The notes beneath the pieces are model-generated. The model saw only the letters and a list, made by a program, of their open reading frames with translations. It was not told the DNA's origin and ran no database searches. A stretch of 64,000 nucleotides of DNA from positions 1 to 64,000 of IMG/VR virus record IMGVR_UViG_3300013132_000034; one strand, 5' to 3'. This DNA is from a virus. Shown in pieces: positions 33,845 to 42,918 of the stretch. The translations under genes were made by a program, and so were the position numbers. Position 1 is the stretch's first letter. Every line of letters starts with the position of its first letter.

Positions 33845-35285
33845 AATTTATATTTCTTCCTATACCACCAATAATACCGTCTGCAAGCGGTTGACCGTAT
33901 ATCGGTTGAGTTGGTGAAGGTGTAATAGTTGGAGTTGGTGTTGGTTGAACTGTAGATGGAGGTGTTGGTGAAATTTGCGGTGTAGGTTGTGGTGTACTTG
34001 TTGGATTTGGTGTATTTGTTGGTGAAGGTGTTACTGTTTGTGATGGTGTATTTGCTGGTGTATCGGTAGGTGTTATTGTTGGTGTTTCGGTAGGTGATAT
34101 GGTTTGAGTTGGTGTAAAGGATGGTGTCACTGCAGGTGTTGCAGTTTGTGTAGGTGTGCGAGTAGGTGTAGATTGAGGTGTTGATGTCTGTGTTACAGAT
34201 TTTGTTGGTGTAACCGTTCTTGTAATTGAGCAAGTTGGAGTAAATGTAGGTGTTGGTGTTGTTGTAGGAGTTTTTGTAGGGGTGGGCGAGGCAATTGTAC
34301 CTGCAACATTAAAATTCTTGATACCAAAGTCGGTATTGTTCAGGGATGAAAAGTTTAATCCTAATTTTAAGCTATCTAAAGCAATACCTGTGCCTAGAGT
34401 TGGGCTGTTATAATTTAAAATAGTTACATAATCATTATAATCACCTGGTTTAATTTTTACTTCTATTGTTTTACCTAAATCTGTTAATCTTATCTTTATT
34501 CTGTTACCTGAATTTGCAGTAAGCGATGATGCTAGATTATTGGTGAGTAAAATAGGCAAAGAATAGAATGAGCTGCTTAAATTATCAGATTGTATTAAAT
34601 GTTTATAGCTATTTAAATAGGAATCTTTAATAGAAACAGAATTTGGCACTACAGTTGAAGTTATATTGTTAAGCGTTTGTCCAAATCTACCAGTAAAATC
34701 AAATCCCACCCCAAGCAATCCACCAGCCTTGCCAGCATAAACAGACCCTACATTTTTTCGTTCTAAGTTAGGGTACCCCCAACCTGCAGGTTTATTTGGG
34801 CCATCTTTCCAATCTACAGCCCATACGGGAAAATCACTATTGCTAGTACTATAATAGTACAACAAACTGTTATTAAGCCAAATTCTCCACCCTGTAGGGT
34901 ATATACCATAAGTAGTATCGTAAAATCCTATTCTTAGACCCCCATCATTTCTATAAATTGGTCTATCTGTATAATTTGAATAAGCTGAAATATAGATAGG
35001 TGTGAATGTATTATTGGCTTCACTTAGTAAGAGATGTGAATTATTAAATATATCACCTGTTAATGGTAGGTACCCTAGCCCCCAACCAGGCGAACCACCG
35101 CTTAGAGAAGAATTACCTTCATAAAAAAATAAACAAAATCCTTCGGAGCCTGTTTCATTTAAATTTTTATCTAACAAATTACTATATACATTAGTAACAT
35201 AATCAAATGAAATGACAATATCACCTTCAGGCGACAATTCATAATTAGGAAAAAAAGTATATGACCGGGTTTCGTTAAAATTCAT
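33843..35285 (-). CDS. Lectin-like virion protein with long Pro/Thr tract
   Basis: 480 residues. The first 330 resemble an L-type-lectin or concanavalin jelly roll: GFCLFFYEGN then GGSPGWGLGYLPLTG, a GGLLGVGFDFTGRFG strand pair, IRLTDLGKTIEVKIK and a closing LGLNFSSLNNTDFGIKNFNV. From about residue 335 to 460 the chain is almost pure Pro/Thr/Ser repeats (TPTKTPTTTP, TPTQTATP, TPANTPSQT and the like), ending in a short QPLADGIIGGIGRNIN cap. The layout of sugar-binding head plus mucin-like stalk suggests a surface appendage. It follows the 90-aa Pro/Thr gene by 1 nt. The GT60-like gene lies about 1.5 kb downstream in the same direction. Confidence 0.7.
   Translation of the reverse strand: MNFNETRSYTFFPNYELSPEGDIVISFDYVTNVYSNLLDKNLNETGSEGFCLFFYEGNSSLSGGSPGWGLGYLPLTGDIFNNSHLLLSEANNTFTPIYISAYSNYTDRPIYRNDGGLRIGFYDTTYGIYPTGWRIWLNNSLLYYYSTSNSDFPVWAVDWKDGPNKPAGWGYPNLERKNVGSVYAGKAGGLLGVGFDFTGRFGQTLNNITSTVVPNSVSIKDSYLNSYKHLIQSDNLSSSFYSLPILLTNNLASSLTANSGNRIKIRLTDLGKTIEVKIKPGDYNDYVTILNYNSPTLGTGIALDSLKLGLNFSSLNNTDFGIKNFNVAGTIASPTPTKTPTTTPTPTFTPTCSITRTVTPTKSVTQTSTPQSTPTRTPTQTATPAVTPSFTPTQTISPTETPTITPTDTPANTPSQTVTPSPTNTPNPTSTPQPTPQISPTPPSTVQPTPTPTITPSPTQPIYGQPLADGIIGGIGRNIN
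33899..34300. repeat. Low-complexity Pro/Thr codon tract
   Basis: About 400 bp of degenerate GGTGTxxxxGTTGGTGT-type units (minus strand ACACCTACT-like codons) encoding the Pro/Thr tract of the lectin-like protein. Same codon style as the tract at 1-440. Confidence 0.8.
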
Positions 35286-35286
35286 T

Positions 35287-35559
35287 TTATGGCAAGGTTA
35301 GAGTTGGTGTCGGTGTAACAGTACATGTAATGGTTGGTGTTGGTGATTTTGTTGGGTCAGGTGATGTAGAGGGTGTTGGAGTCGGTTGTGGTAATGGGTA
35401 GCTTGATAAGAGAAAACAACTATCACATGAATTTGAGCCAACAATTTCCGCTTTTCTTACATTTATTAACCCACTATTACCAGTAGAAATATAACAATCA
35501 CCATAATAATTTACAGTGCTTGATAAAGAATCTGCATATATATAAAGTGAATTTGCCAT
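35287..35559 (-). CDS. Small Cys-containing protein with Pro/Thr tail
   Basis: 90 residues. The first 55 form a compact part with three or four cysteines (YYGDCYIST; SNSCDSCFLLSS), the remainder is a Pro/Thr/Ser tail (QPTPTPSTSPDPTKSPTPT) ending TPTPTLTLP. It precedes the 480-aa lectin/Pro-Thr gene by 1 nt and has AATAAATA 5 nt before its ATG. A tempting reading is that the two were once one gene with two Pro/Thr segments, but each has its own start and stop. Function unknown; probably a displayed virion component. Confidence 0.62.
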   Translation of the reverse strand: MANSLYIYADSLSSTVNYYGDCYISTGNSGLINVRKAEIVGSNSCDSCFLLSSYPLPQPTPTPSTSPDPTKSPTPTITCTVTPTPTLTLP

Positions 35560-35564
35560 CTAGT

Positions 35565-35572
35565 TATTTATT
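35565..35572 (-). promoter_or_regulatory. T4-late-type promoter motif for 90-aa and lectin-like genes
   Basis: AATAAATA, 5 nt before the ATG at 35559. Confidence 0.55.
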
Positions 35573-35591
35573 GTAGCTGTAAAGATTGAAA

Positions 35592-38500
35592 CTATACAAC
35601 TCTTTGTACATATGGATATGGCGGGTTACCCTTAATAGTAATATTAGTTCCTACAGGACCACCTGAACTTGAAACTGGAGATTTAGCAGTTATTGTGTTG
35701 TAATAACCATATGGAGCGCATGCGAATTCGTTAATTGGTTGTGTTGATGCATATACAAAACCAATATCACTTGTCCAGTTATTTGTACTTGATAATATTA
35801 AGCCCTTGACATAAGAAGAATCACTATTAAAGTCAGAAACAAATACTAGAGTAAAGTTTGGATTAGCAGTATTTGCATAAAATACAGTAAATGCAGATGG
35901 ACTTATAAGTCTAGTATATGCAGCTGTTAATGTATAATTACCATTTGCAGCAGTTAAACCAGCACCACTTACATTTATTACTAATGCATCTGGACATAAA
36001 TTATTCCATGGTAGCGGGGTTGGTGTTGGCACAGGGTTAGTTACTGTTGGTGTAGGTGTCAATGTAGGTTGCGGTGAAGGTGTGGGGGTTACAACAGGGC
36101 TAAATATTAAACCAGCATCACAATTAACGAATTCACCAACTATCAAGCTAGGTGATGCAGATGTACCAAACCATAAAATTGATTCATCTTTGTTTTGATA
36201 TGATGAGAATTGACCTGTAATAGTATTTCCATAAAAAGCTGTAAGCGGCAAAGTAACCGAAAAATTTAAATCTTTTATAAAAAATTCGGGTTTGTAAGCA
36301 ATATGTTTTATAAAATCTACATTAGCATTATTAATATAAAATTCATGGTATATATTAACAAATACATTATTACTATTTTTCGCGAAATAGTTGAGAACGA
36401 ATGTATTCGTGTCTTCGTTATAACTTAAAACAGGCTTGTCAATACGTTCTATGTTTGTATCATCATCTAAATGAACATAAAAACCTGATAAATTTTCGTA
36501 ACTAACATTAAAAGTAGGATAAATTTTTAAAAATTGAGGATTTGTAATGTTTATTTCATAAATTTCAGGATACAATACTTTTTTATTTGAAGCACTAAGT
36601 TCTGGTATAAGAACCATTTTTGCAATATAAGCTATATTTTGTTTTTCGTTAAAAAATAATGTACTAAACTTTTCAAGTTTTTTATTATTGTTATATATTT
36701 TAACAAAATTCTTTGAGCTATCGAAGGGTTCAATTATATTCTCTATATAATTATAAGAAAGTTTATCGAAAATAAAATAATCTTTTGTTTCAATAAATAA
36801 AACGTTATAAATTAATTCAAAATTAACAACTCCTTGTTTTATATTATCAACAACAAAACTTGGATATTTTTCATAAACGGTTGAAAGAGCAATATCAAGC
36901 GTATTTACATTTGTAGTATTTGCATTCTTAACATACAAATTGCCAATTTCTTCATATCTGCTTTCATAAATTGATTTGTTTTTATCAAGATTTGTTGATA
37001 AAGCTTGTACTGACGTTTGATATTCTGTAGGTACCGCTAAATTAACAAATTCTGCATTGTCATCTCTATAATTTAATGTACCGGGTCTTACAGTAGTAGC
37101 AGAATTAGATATGGCGCAAGGTGTTTCACCAGCTAAATTAAATCTAAACCCTTCTAAATCTACCAATACATTAGCAGATAGAGGGAATGTATACGAAAAT
37201 GTAGCTCTATCGACGTTATTAGGTCGAGTATAATCGTCGTTTAAGCTTCCTTCTAACAATTCACTGTAGTAAACAGGTACTGAAGAGTTAAAATCTGACC
37301 TATCTGAAGAAACATCTAATCGTAAATTACTTAAAGGGTCTACAAAAGTAACACAGTCTAATAAGACGCAATAAGTTACTTTAAAAATATCACAGTATGT
37401 GTCGATGCAAGAGCCATCTTGTTGAACCTCGCAAAAATGACCTTTTCCATAAGCTATAACAAGTAATGGTGTTGGTAGTGGTGTAAACCTAACAGGAGCA
37501 TTGTAGGGGAAATTAATAACATAATTAGCATAAGGGTCTACTCCTGGTAATAATCTATTAATTCCTCTTGCTGATAAACTTGTATAGTAACCGCTGCCTG
37601 GGGGTATTTGTGAAACAGTTCTAGATGTTACACCAGATATATCTTTGTCAGGATTGGGTATAGTTAAATCAATATTAAACCCGCTATCAAAATCATAAAA
37701 TTTATAACCGTCTAACAGTAAACAATTTTTTATTCTTAAATTGGTAAAATTATTTATATTTAAACCTTTTCTTCCTGTGCCATACAAACCACCGCGCCCG
37801 CCAGTGAAATTAAAAAAATCTAATTCTTGTTCTGAAATAAATTGTCCTCTATTTTTACCACCACGGCCAATCCCTACAGGATTTATTTCTTTATAAAGAC
37901 CAAAATTATTTCCGTATATATCATTTTTGTATTTTGTGAGAGTCTTGTTTAAAACTAATAAATTAGATTGTCTTTGTTCTAAAGGATACAAATTATCTTG
38001 TACGGGATAAACGTCGGAATTAGCCCATACTGATTTTGATGAACCTTCAAAAAATTCTGTACTGTCTATATCACGTGACATGCCTATAGGTTGATAACCT
38101 ATAGTTTCACTTCTGCTATGGTAAGCATAAAAGTTTTTATATAATGGATTACTTACTATATTACCAAAAAGATATTGAGCAGTTCTATTAAAATGCATCC
38201 ATGAAACATCTTCTTCATAAATTAATGGTGATTCAAAATCTGTTTCAGATAAGTTAGTAATATTACCATATTGAGAAGGGTCAGGAAATACGTAAACTTT
38301 ATTTGTTTTTAATTTATTATTATCTATATCTACTGTATGTTTAAAATTATTAAAATTTAATACGCCTAATTTGTCAGGTAGAAAGAATCCCCCTATTTGT
38401 CTTATATTTTTTAAATTACTTTCATTTTCAACTGCAGCTGCAGAAGGAAATCTTTTATTTAAAAAATTTGTAGATTTATCTTCGGCTTCAAAAAGTAACC

Positions 38501-39464
38501 CCGAAGCTATATCTGAAAGAGTATTTCCTACACTTAAATAATAATAGTCAGTGCCAATAAATTTTTGTATTAAATCTTTTTCTAAATTTAAATTTAAATT
38601 ATTTTTTTCTAAATTATTTATTTGATTTATAAAATCCCTATCTTTTAAATATTGTAAATCATCAGAATTTACTTGAAAATTAATTGAATAAGAGGTATTT
38701 AAATCGTTGAGAAAAAATGTATAAGCAGTTATAGCATCAATTATGATTTTATCAAAATCAGTAAATAATTTTGTATTAAATTCATTAGTATTTGATGTAT
38801 AAAAATCTGATGAAAATGTTTTGTTGTATGTAGTTGCGGGTAAGTCAGGGTTAAGATCAAAATATTGTGATTCATCGTACAGTTCATTTATTTCTAAACC
38901 TATATTATTTTTAACAGAAGAAAGATCGAATAAATTAGTTTGATTGGATACAAGCTCTATAGCTTTTAATGCTTTAAAAATTTCATTTTTTATTAAAGTT
39001 TTTACACCAGCTTGCGAACCCTTCAATGAATTTTCATATTTTTTAAACGGTACATTCTGTCTTAATAATGAGTAATAGTTACATATTTCTTTAATTTTTT
39101 TAGTGAAAAATGGTATAACAGAATATAAATCTAAATCATTATTAAAATCTGCATTAGTAACGAATCTTCTTTCTTCTAAAGTAGAGAAATTAAGTAAAAC
39201 TTCTCTTAAAAAACCTACAAATGTAGATCTAACGAAATCAGTGCTTTCGATTTTATCTATTTTTTTATATTTGTACCATTGTAAGAGATAGTATTTGTAT
39301 TGTGAAACTAAGAACTCGCTATCTGATTCGGATGAATTTGTTTTTATTAAAAAATTTAAAAATGTGAAAGGTTCATTATAATCGCCTGCATTAACTGTTT
39401 TGCCGGATATTATAGAATCAGGTACAGATATTAAAATTGTATTTTTTTCTAAAACATCGGACAT
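35592..39464 (-). CDS. 1290-aa baseplate/adhesin-type structural protein with Pro/Thr linker
   Basis: The largest gene in the window. The N-terminal 300 residues are helical and end-on to the baseplate genes, which fits attachment to the tail. The middle is beta-rich with aromatic and Asn-rich loops and several Cys (CEVQQDGSCIDTYCDIF and a following CVLLDC). Near residue 1130 a short Pro/Thr linker (TPTPSPQPTLTPTPTV and a following PVPTPTPLPW) leads to a separate C-terminal domain of about 130 residues that ends PPYPYVQRVV. ATTAAATA lies 5 nt before the ATG. It may occupy the position of T4 gp7/gp10-type peripheral wedge proteins, but I recognise no sequence homology. A cell-surface-binding role is inferred. 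Confidence 0.6.
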   Translation of the reverse strand: MSDVLEKNTILISVPDSIISGKTVNAGDYNEPFTFLNFLIKTNSSESDSEFLVSQYKYYLLQWYKYKKIDKIESTDFVRSTFVGFLREVLLNFSTLEERRFVTNADFNNDLDLYSVIPFFTKKIKEICNYYSLLRQNVPFKKYENSLKGSQAGVKTLIKNEIFKALKAIELVSNQTNLFDLSSVKNNIGLEINELYDESQYFDLNPDLPATTYNKTFSSDFYTSNTNEFNTKLFTDFDKIIIDAITAYTFFLNDLNTSYSINFQVNSDDLQYLKDRDFINQINNLEKNNLNLNLEKDLIQKFIGTDYYYLSVGNTLSDIASGLLFEAEDKSTNFLNKRFPSAAAVENESNLKNIRQIGGFFLPDKLGVLNFNNFKHTVDIDNNKLKTNKVYVFPDPSQYGNITNLSETDFESPLIYEEDVSWMHFNRTAQYLFGNIVSNPLYKNFYAYHSRSETIGYQPIGMSRDIDSTEFFEGSSKSVWANSDVYPVQDNLYPLEQRQSNLLVLNKTLTKYKNDIYGNNFGLYKEINPVGIGRGGKNRGQFISEQELDFFNFTGGRGGLYGTGRKGLNINNFTNLRIKNCLLLDGYKFYDFDSGFNIDLTIPNPDKDISGVTSRTVSQIPPGSGYYTSLSARGINRLLPGVDPYANYVINFPYNAPVRFTPLPTPLLVIAYGKGHFCEVQQDGSCIDTYCDIFKVTYCVLLDCVTFVDPLSNLRLDVSSDRSDFNSSVPVYYSELLEGSLNDDYTRPNNVDRATFSYTFPLSANVLVDLEGFRFNLAGETPCAISNSATTVRPGTLNYRDDNAEFVNLAVPTEYQTSVQALSTNLDKNKSIYESRYEEIGNLYVKNANTTNVNTLDIALSTVYEKYPSFVVDNIKQGVVNFELIYNVLFIETKDYFIFDKLSYNYIENIIEPFDSSKNFVKIYNNNKKLEKFSTLFFNEKQNIAYIAKMVLIPELSASNKKVLYPEIYEINITNPQFLKIYPTFNVSYENLSGFYVHLDDDTNIERIDKPVLSYNEDTNTFVLNYFAKNSNNVFVNIYHEFYINNANVDFIKHIAYKPEFFIKDLNFSVTLPLTAFYGNTITGQFSSYQNKDESILWFGTSASPSLIVGEFVNCDAGLIFSPVVTPTPSPQPTLTPTPTVTNPVPTPTPLPWNNLCPDALVINVSGAGLTAANGNYTLTAAYTRLISPSAFTVFYANTANPNFTLVFVSDFNSDSSYVKGLILSSTNNWTSDIGFVYASTQPINEFACAPYGYYNTITAKSPVSSSGGPVGTNITIKGNPPYPYVQRVV

Positions 39465-39469
39465 GTTAT

Positions 39470-39477
39470 TATTTAAT
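39470..39477 (-). promoter_or_regulatory. T4-late-type promoter motif for 1290-aa protein
   Basis: ATTAAATA, 5 nt before the ATG at 39464; overlaps the end of the preceding gene. Confidence 0.55.
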
Positions 39478-42400
39478 TATAGTATACATTCGTTGCACTG
39501 GTGAAAAGCTTTAACCCATTAACAAATGTATACGCTATATTTTGATCTAAAATACCATCTTCACTGTAAAAGTCGTTATGAGTGCTAAGATTAAATTTTA
39601 AATTGCTATTTTTATTGTTAAAATCTAGTATATTGTTGTATATTTCTTGATCTACTTTCTTTAATCTGTAAAACTCGTAGTAACCCGCTATGTCTATACC
39701 CGAGATAGATGAAGGTGCTACAAGGCCCCAACCCCAATCATAATTAAAAGTAATAAATGGTATTATATCGCTAGATAGAGCACCGTTTATAATAGTTGTA
39801 TTAACGGCTTTATAAGTGTTAGAAAACTTTTCTTTGGCAACAATAGTTTCAGTAGCAGAAAAGGTATCTGTAGTCAAATTAATTATATCACCTAAATTTT
39901 CAAGGTTAGAGAAATTGTTATTTGATTGATTCTTATTTCCAAAAAGTAAATTTCTCTTAATGCTGCCTAAATCTAGGATACGTCTGAGAGATGGTGGGTA
40001 GGGATACTGGTAGTTTTCAAAGTCAACACCAAACATCTCACACTTTGACAACAATGACTCAATATTACAGCTATTAACATCCGCAATATTTTGATTAAAA
40101 TTACCTATCTTTTCATAAATCTTTTTAAGCAAAGCTGTATTTACATTAGAATTTTCATCACCAACTATAGTTCCAAGAAAGTCATTAAAAAATACCGGTT
40201 TATCTTGTAATGTTTCTGTAAGTGCGTAATTTTTGTACATTTTTTGGCCATCGAAATCTTCTTTATTTTTAAACATTAAATTAAAACCTGATGCAGGTAA
40301 AATATTAAATGTTGAGGATGTCCCTGATATTAGTCGTGTATTATCGGTTGTGTAATAATACTTGTTAATCCACCTGTAACCTAAAAAGTCGCCATCTGCT
40401 TGATATTTGTCATCATAATAAGCAGATATTGGATATAAATAAAAATTGTTAGGTGCAGAAACAATTTCTATATTTTTTAATGCAGATAAAGAAAAATTTT
40501 CGGATGAATTAGCAGGTAAAAAATAAATTTTTCTATCAAAATTATTTATTGTTAATATTTCATTTAAAGAATTACAAGAAATACCTTCTAAACTTTGTAT
40601 GTAATCGGTAACATTACCATATGCACCATCAATAAAATAGTCATTTCTTTGTAGAGAATCATATTCAATTTTTGTTAATTTAGAAATTCCATGTGATACC
40701 CAGCAATGTTGACTCCCATCTACTGTAATATCGGAAGGTAAATAAAAATTATCAAAAGTAGAGAGAATATTAAGCTTGTTATCGAATAAAACAACCAGAT
40801 CATTTCTATTTTCTATATCTGCAGATGAAGCATCACTATTTAAACTATAAGCTGTAGCCCATATATTATTATTTCTATCAACAATAATTTTTTGAAAATA
40901 ATAATTACTAAGTTTAGTTGATGAAAGAAAATTTAATTCATTATCATACTTCATAATTTTTGAACACAATGGGTGTGAAAGCACAACAAACACATCATTA
41001 TTTTTATCTATATCAACAAAAGATGGGAGTATAATATTTTCGCCTGCAAATCCATTATACTGAATATAATTAGCAGAAGTAATAAAGTTATTTGTTCCTA
41101 AGCTTTTTATTTTAACAATTTTATCAGTAAAATTGTCTATCTTTATAACTGAACCACTGTCAAATAAAGTTACAAAAACATTATTATTACTGTCTATTGC
41201 AATACAAGAAGGTGCTGCGCTTCCTCCTGCGGAGTCTAGCAATGTAGCAGTAGTGCCATCATTTAATGTTACCCCTGATAATGCTATATTTGCAAGTATA
41301 TTGCCTTTATAATCATATTTTAAAATTTTATCACTATCACTATCGCCTACCCAAAAACAATAATCATCAAGAGTAGAGTTAGAAGAAGGTATTTGTGATA
41401 TAGTAAATATACTTCTACAATCTAAAGAGTTTAAGAAGTCATAATTAGTAATGGTAAGTTTTGGTGTAAATTTTGGTGAAGTAGAAAAATAAGAAGTTGA
41501 AAAATACCTTGCAATATTATTTGAATACGGTTGTGAATAAAAAATAAAAGCTGTATCTTGCTCGAAATTAGGTATATCATCTATGTAAGCTATTGCAGAT
41601 AATCTTGCAGAAAGAACAGATGTTTCGGTAATAAAATATCCTCTATAAAACCCGCCCGAATTTGAAATATCTTTTTCAAAATTTGTTTTATAGAAAACAG
41701 TATTAGGAATTTCTTTATTGCTACCATCTACTAATACTATTTTTAAATTATATGACGTGGTTGGAGAAGTATTGGTAGCTGAAAGATAGGGATAGCTTTT
41801 AGTTGTAAAATTGTCTTTATCTTTTAATTTTACAACAAATGGTATTTTAGTTGATGCAAAACTTGTATTGCTCATTTGAAAACCATTAAAAATTTCGGTT
41901 CCTTCACCATCTAACCCGTTTGAAGTAATAGTAAGCTTAGCAGCAGGGTTATAGCGTGTTTTAATAATTGGTAGGACGGCAGGTATTGTATTTAAATAGG
42001 AAATACTAAGTGGTTTTAAATTTTCATATGAATTTTGATTTATTGACATGAAATCGTAAAATTTAGATGTATCAAGCGATGCAAAAATAAATATAGGGTC
42101 ATTGTCAGAAACGTTGTTCTTATTACTATCATCAGAATAATAAAAATTAGCGGTACCAGATGTTCCAACTAAAAATGCATTACTATCTTCTTTGTTGCAA
42201 TAAATAATTTTTTTATTTTCTATTTTTGCATATATTTCATTATTTGTAGAAATTATTTTATCAACAATAACGTCTTGTAATATACCGTTTATTTCTTTCT
42301 TTTCAACAAATTTAAAAAATTTCTTAAGGTGTGCCCATTTATCTTTGTAATAATTACTTACATCATAATAATATGTACCGGATCCGCTAGCGTATAAATT

Positions 42401-42916
42401 GAATGTATAACCGGTTGCAGATAACATATTGTAATTTTGCCAACTGTTCGTTCTTGTAAGTGTTATTTTATCCGACAATCTACCCGCGGGTATATCAATT
42501 ATAAAATGTTGTTGATCAGTAAATTCATATTTATCAGGTATAAAATTTACAGCTTGTACATTAACAACAAAACTATTTAAATAACTTTCCCCGTCTTGAT
42601 TTATTAAATATAATTTTACTTCATAGTTTCCCGGAAATTTATACCAGTGTGTTCCGGTAGGAGCAATTTTATAAGTTCCATCGCCAAAATCCCATCTTAT
42701 TTTTACATTTGAATAATCATTTGTATCTGTAATATACTGTGTGTTAGAATAAGAGGTAAGCGGGGAAATAAATGTATTTGTTGATACAATTCGTACAAGA
42801 GTAAAATCAGGTACAAATGTTAACGGTGTTTGCTCTAATGTAAATGTTGATAAAGCAGGTTTTCCAGTATAGTCATATACATTAACGTAAAGATCATTTG
42901 TATTGATGAAGGGCAT
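39473..42916 (-). CDS. 1147-aa baseplate-associated protein with PKD- and NHL-like domains
   Basis: It follows gp6 directly, as gp7 (1032 aa) does in T4. Residues about 70-120 form a PKD-like unit (KIRWDFGDGTYKIAP, then GNYEVKLYLINQ). Residues about 510-770 contain propeller text of NHL type: FWVGDSDSDKILKYDYKGN, CIAIDSNNNVFVTLFDSG, VDIDKNNDVFVVLS, IVDRNNNIWATA and ITVDGSQHCWVSHG. The last 150 residues include DWGWGLVAP and AGYYEFYRLKK, a wording I know from marine T4-like structural proteins. So it may combine a wedge-binding part with displayed adhesive domains. No clear late motif precedes it; probably read from the gp25/gp6 transcript. Confidence 0.65.
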   Translation of the reverse strand: MPFINTNDLYVNVYDYTGKPALSTFTLEQTPLTFVPDFTLVRIVSTNTFISPLTSYSNTQYITDTNDYSNVKIRWDFGDGTYKIAPTGTHWYKFPGNYEVKLYLINQDGESYLNSFVVNVQAVNFIPDKYEFTDQQHFIIDIPAGRLSDKITLTRTNSWQNYNMLSATGYTFNLYASGSGTYYYDVSNYYKDKWAHLKKFFKFVEKKEINGILQDVIVDKIISTNNEIYAKIENKKIIYCNKEDSNAFLVGTSGTANFYYSDDSNKNNVSDNDPIFIFASLDTSKFYDFMSINQNSYENLKPLSISYLNTIPAVLPIIKTRYNPAAKLTITSNGLDGEGTEIFNGFQMSNTSFASTKIPFVVKLKDKDNFTTKSYPYLSATNTSPTTSYNLKIVLVDGSNKEIPNTVFYKTNFEKDISNSGGFYRGYFITETSVLSARLSAIAYIDDIPNFEQDTAFIFYSQPYSNNIARYFSTSYFSTSPKFTPKLTITNYDFLNSLDCRSIFTISQIPSSNSTLDDYCFWVGDSDSDKILKYDYKGNILANIALSGVTLNDGTTATLLDSAGGSAAPSCIAIDSNNNVFVTLFDSGSVIKIDNFTDKIVKIKSLGTNNFITSANYIQYNGFAGENIILPSFVDIDKNNDVFVVLSHPLCSKIMKYDNELNFLSSTKLSNYYFQKIIVDRNNNIWATAYSLNSDASSADIENRNDLVVLFDNKLNILSTFDNFYLPSDITVDGSQHCWVSHGISKLTKIEYDSLQRNDYFIDGAYGNVTDYIQSLEGISCNSLNEILTINNFDRKIYFLPANSSENFSLSALKNIEIVSAPNNFYLYPISAYYDDKYQADGDFLGYRWINKYYYTTDNTRLISGTSSTFNILPASGFNLMFKNKEDFDGQKMYKNYALTETLQDKPVFFNDFLGTIVGDENSNVNTALLKKIYEKIGNFNQNIADVNSCNIESLLSKCEMFGVDFENYQYPYPPSLRRILDLGSIKRNLLFGNKNQSNNNFSNLENLGDIINLTTDTFSATETIVAKEKFSNTYKAVNTTIINGALSSDIIPFITFNYDWGWGLVAPSSISGIDIAGYYEFYRLKKVDQEIYNNILDFNNKNSNLKFNLSTHNDFYSEDGILDQNIAYTFVNGLKLFTSATNVYYN

Positions 42917-42918
42917 TT

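Noticed and set aside
33805-34233. Minus-strand frame of Tyr/Thr/Asn repeats
   Set aside because: A shifted frame of the Pro/Thr tract of the lectin-like gene; no independent context. An alternative frameshift there was considered, but no slippery heptamer was seen.
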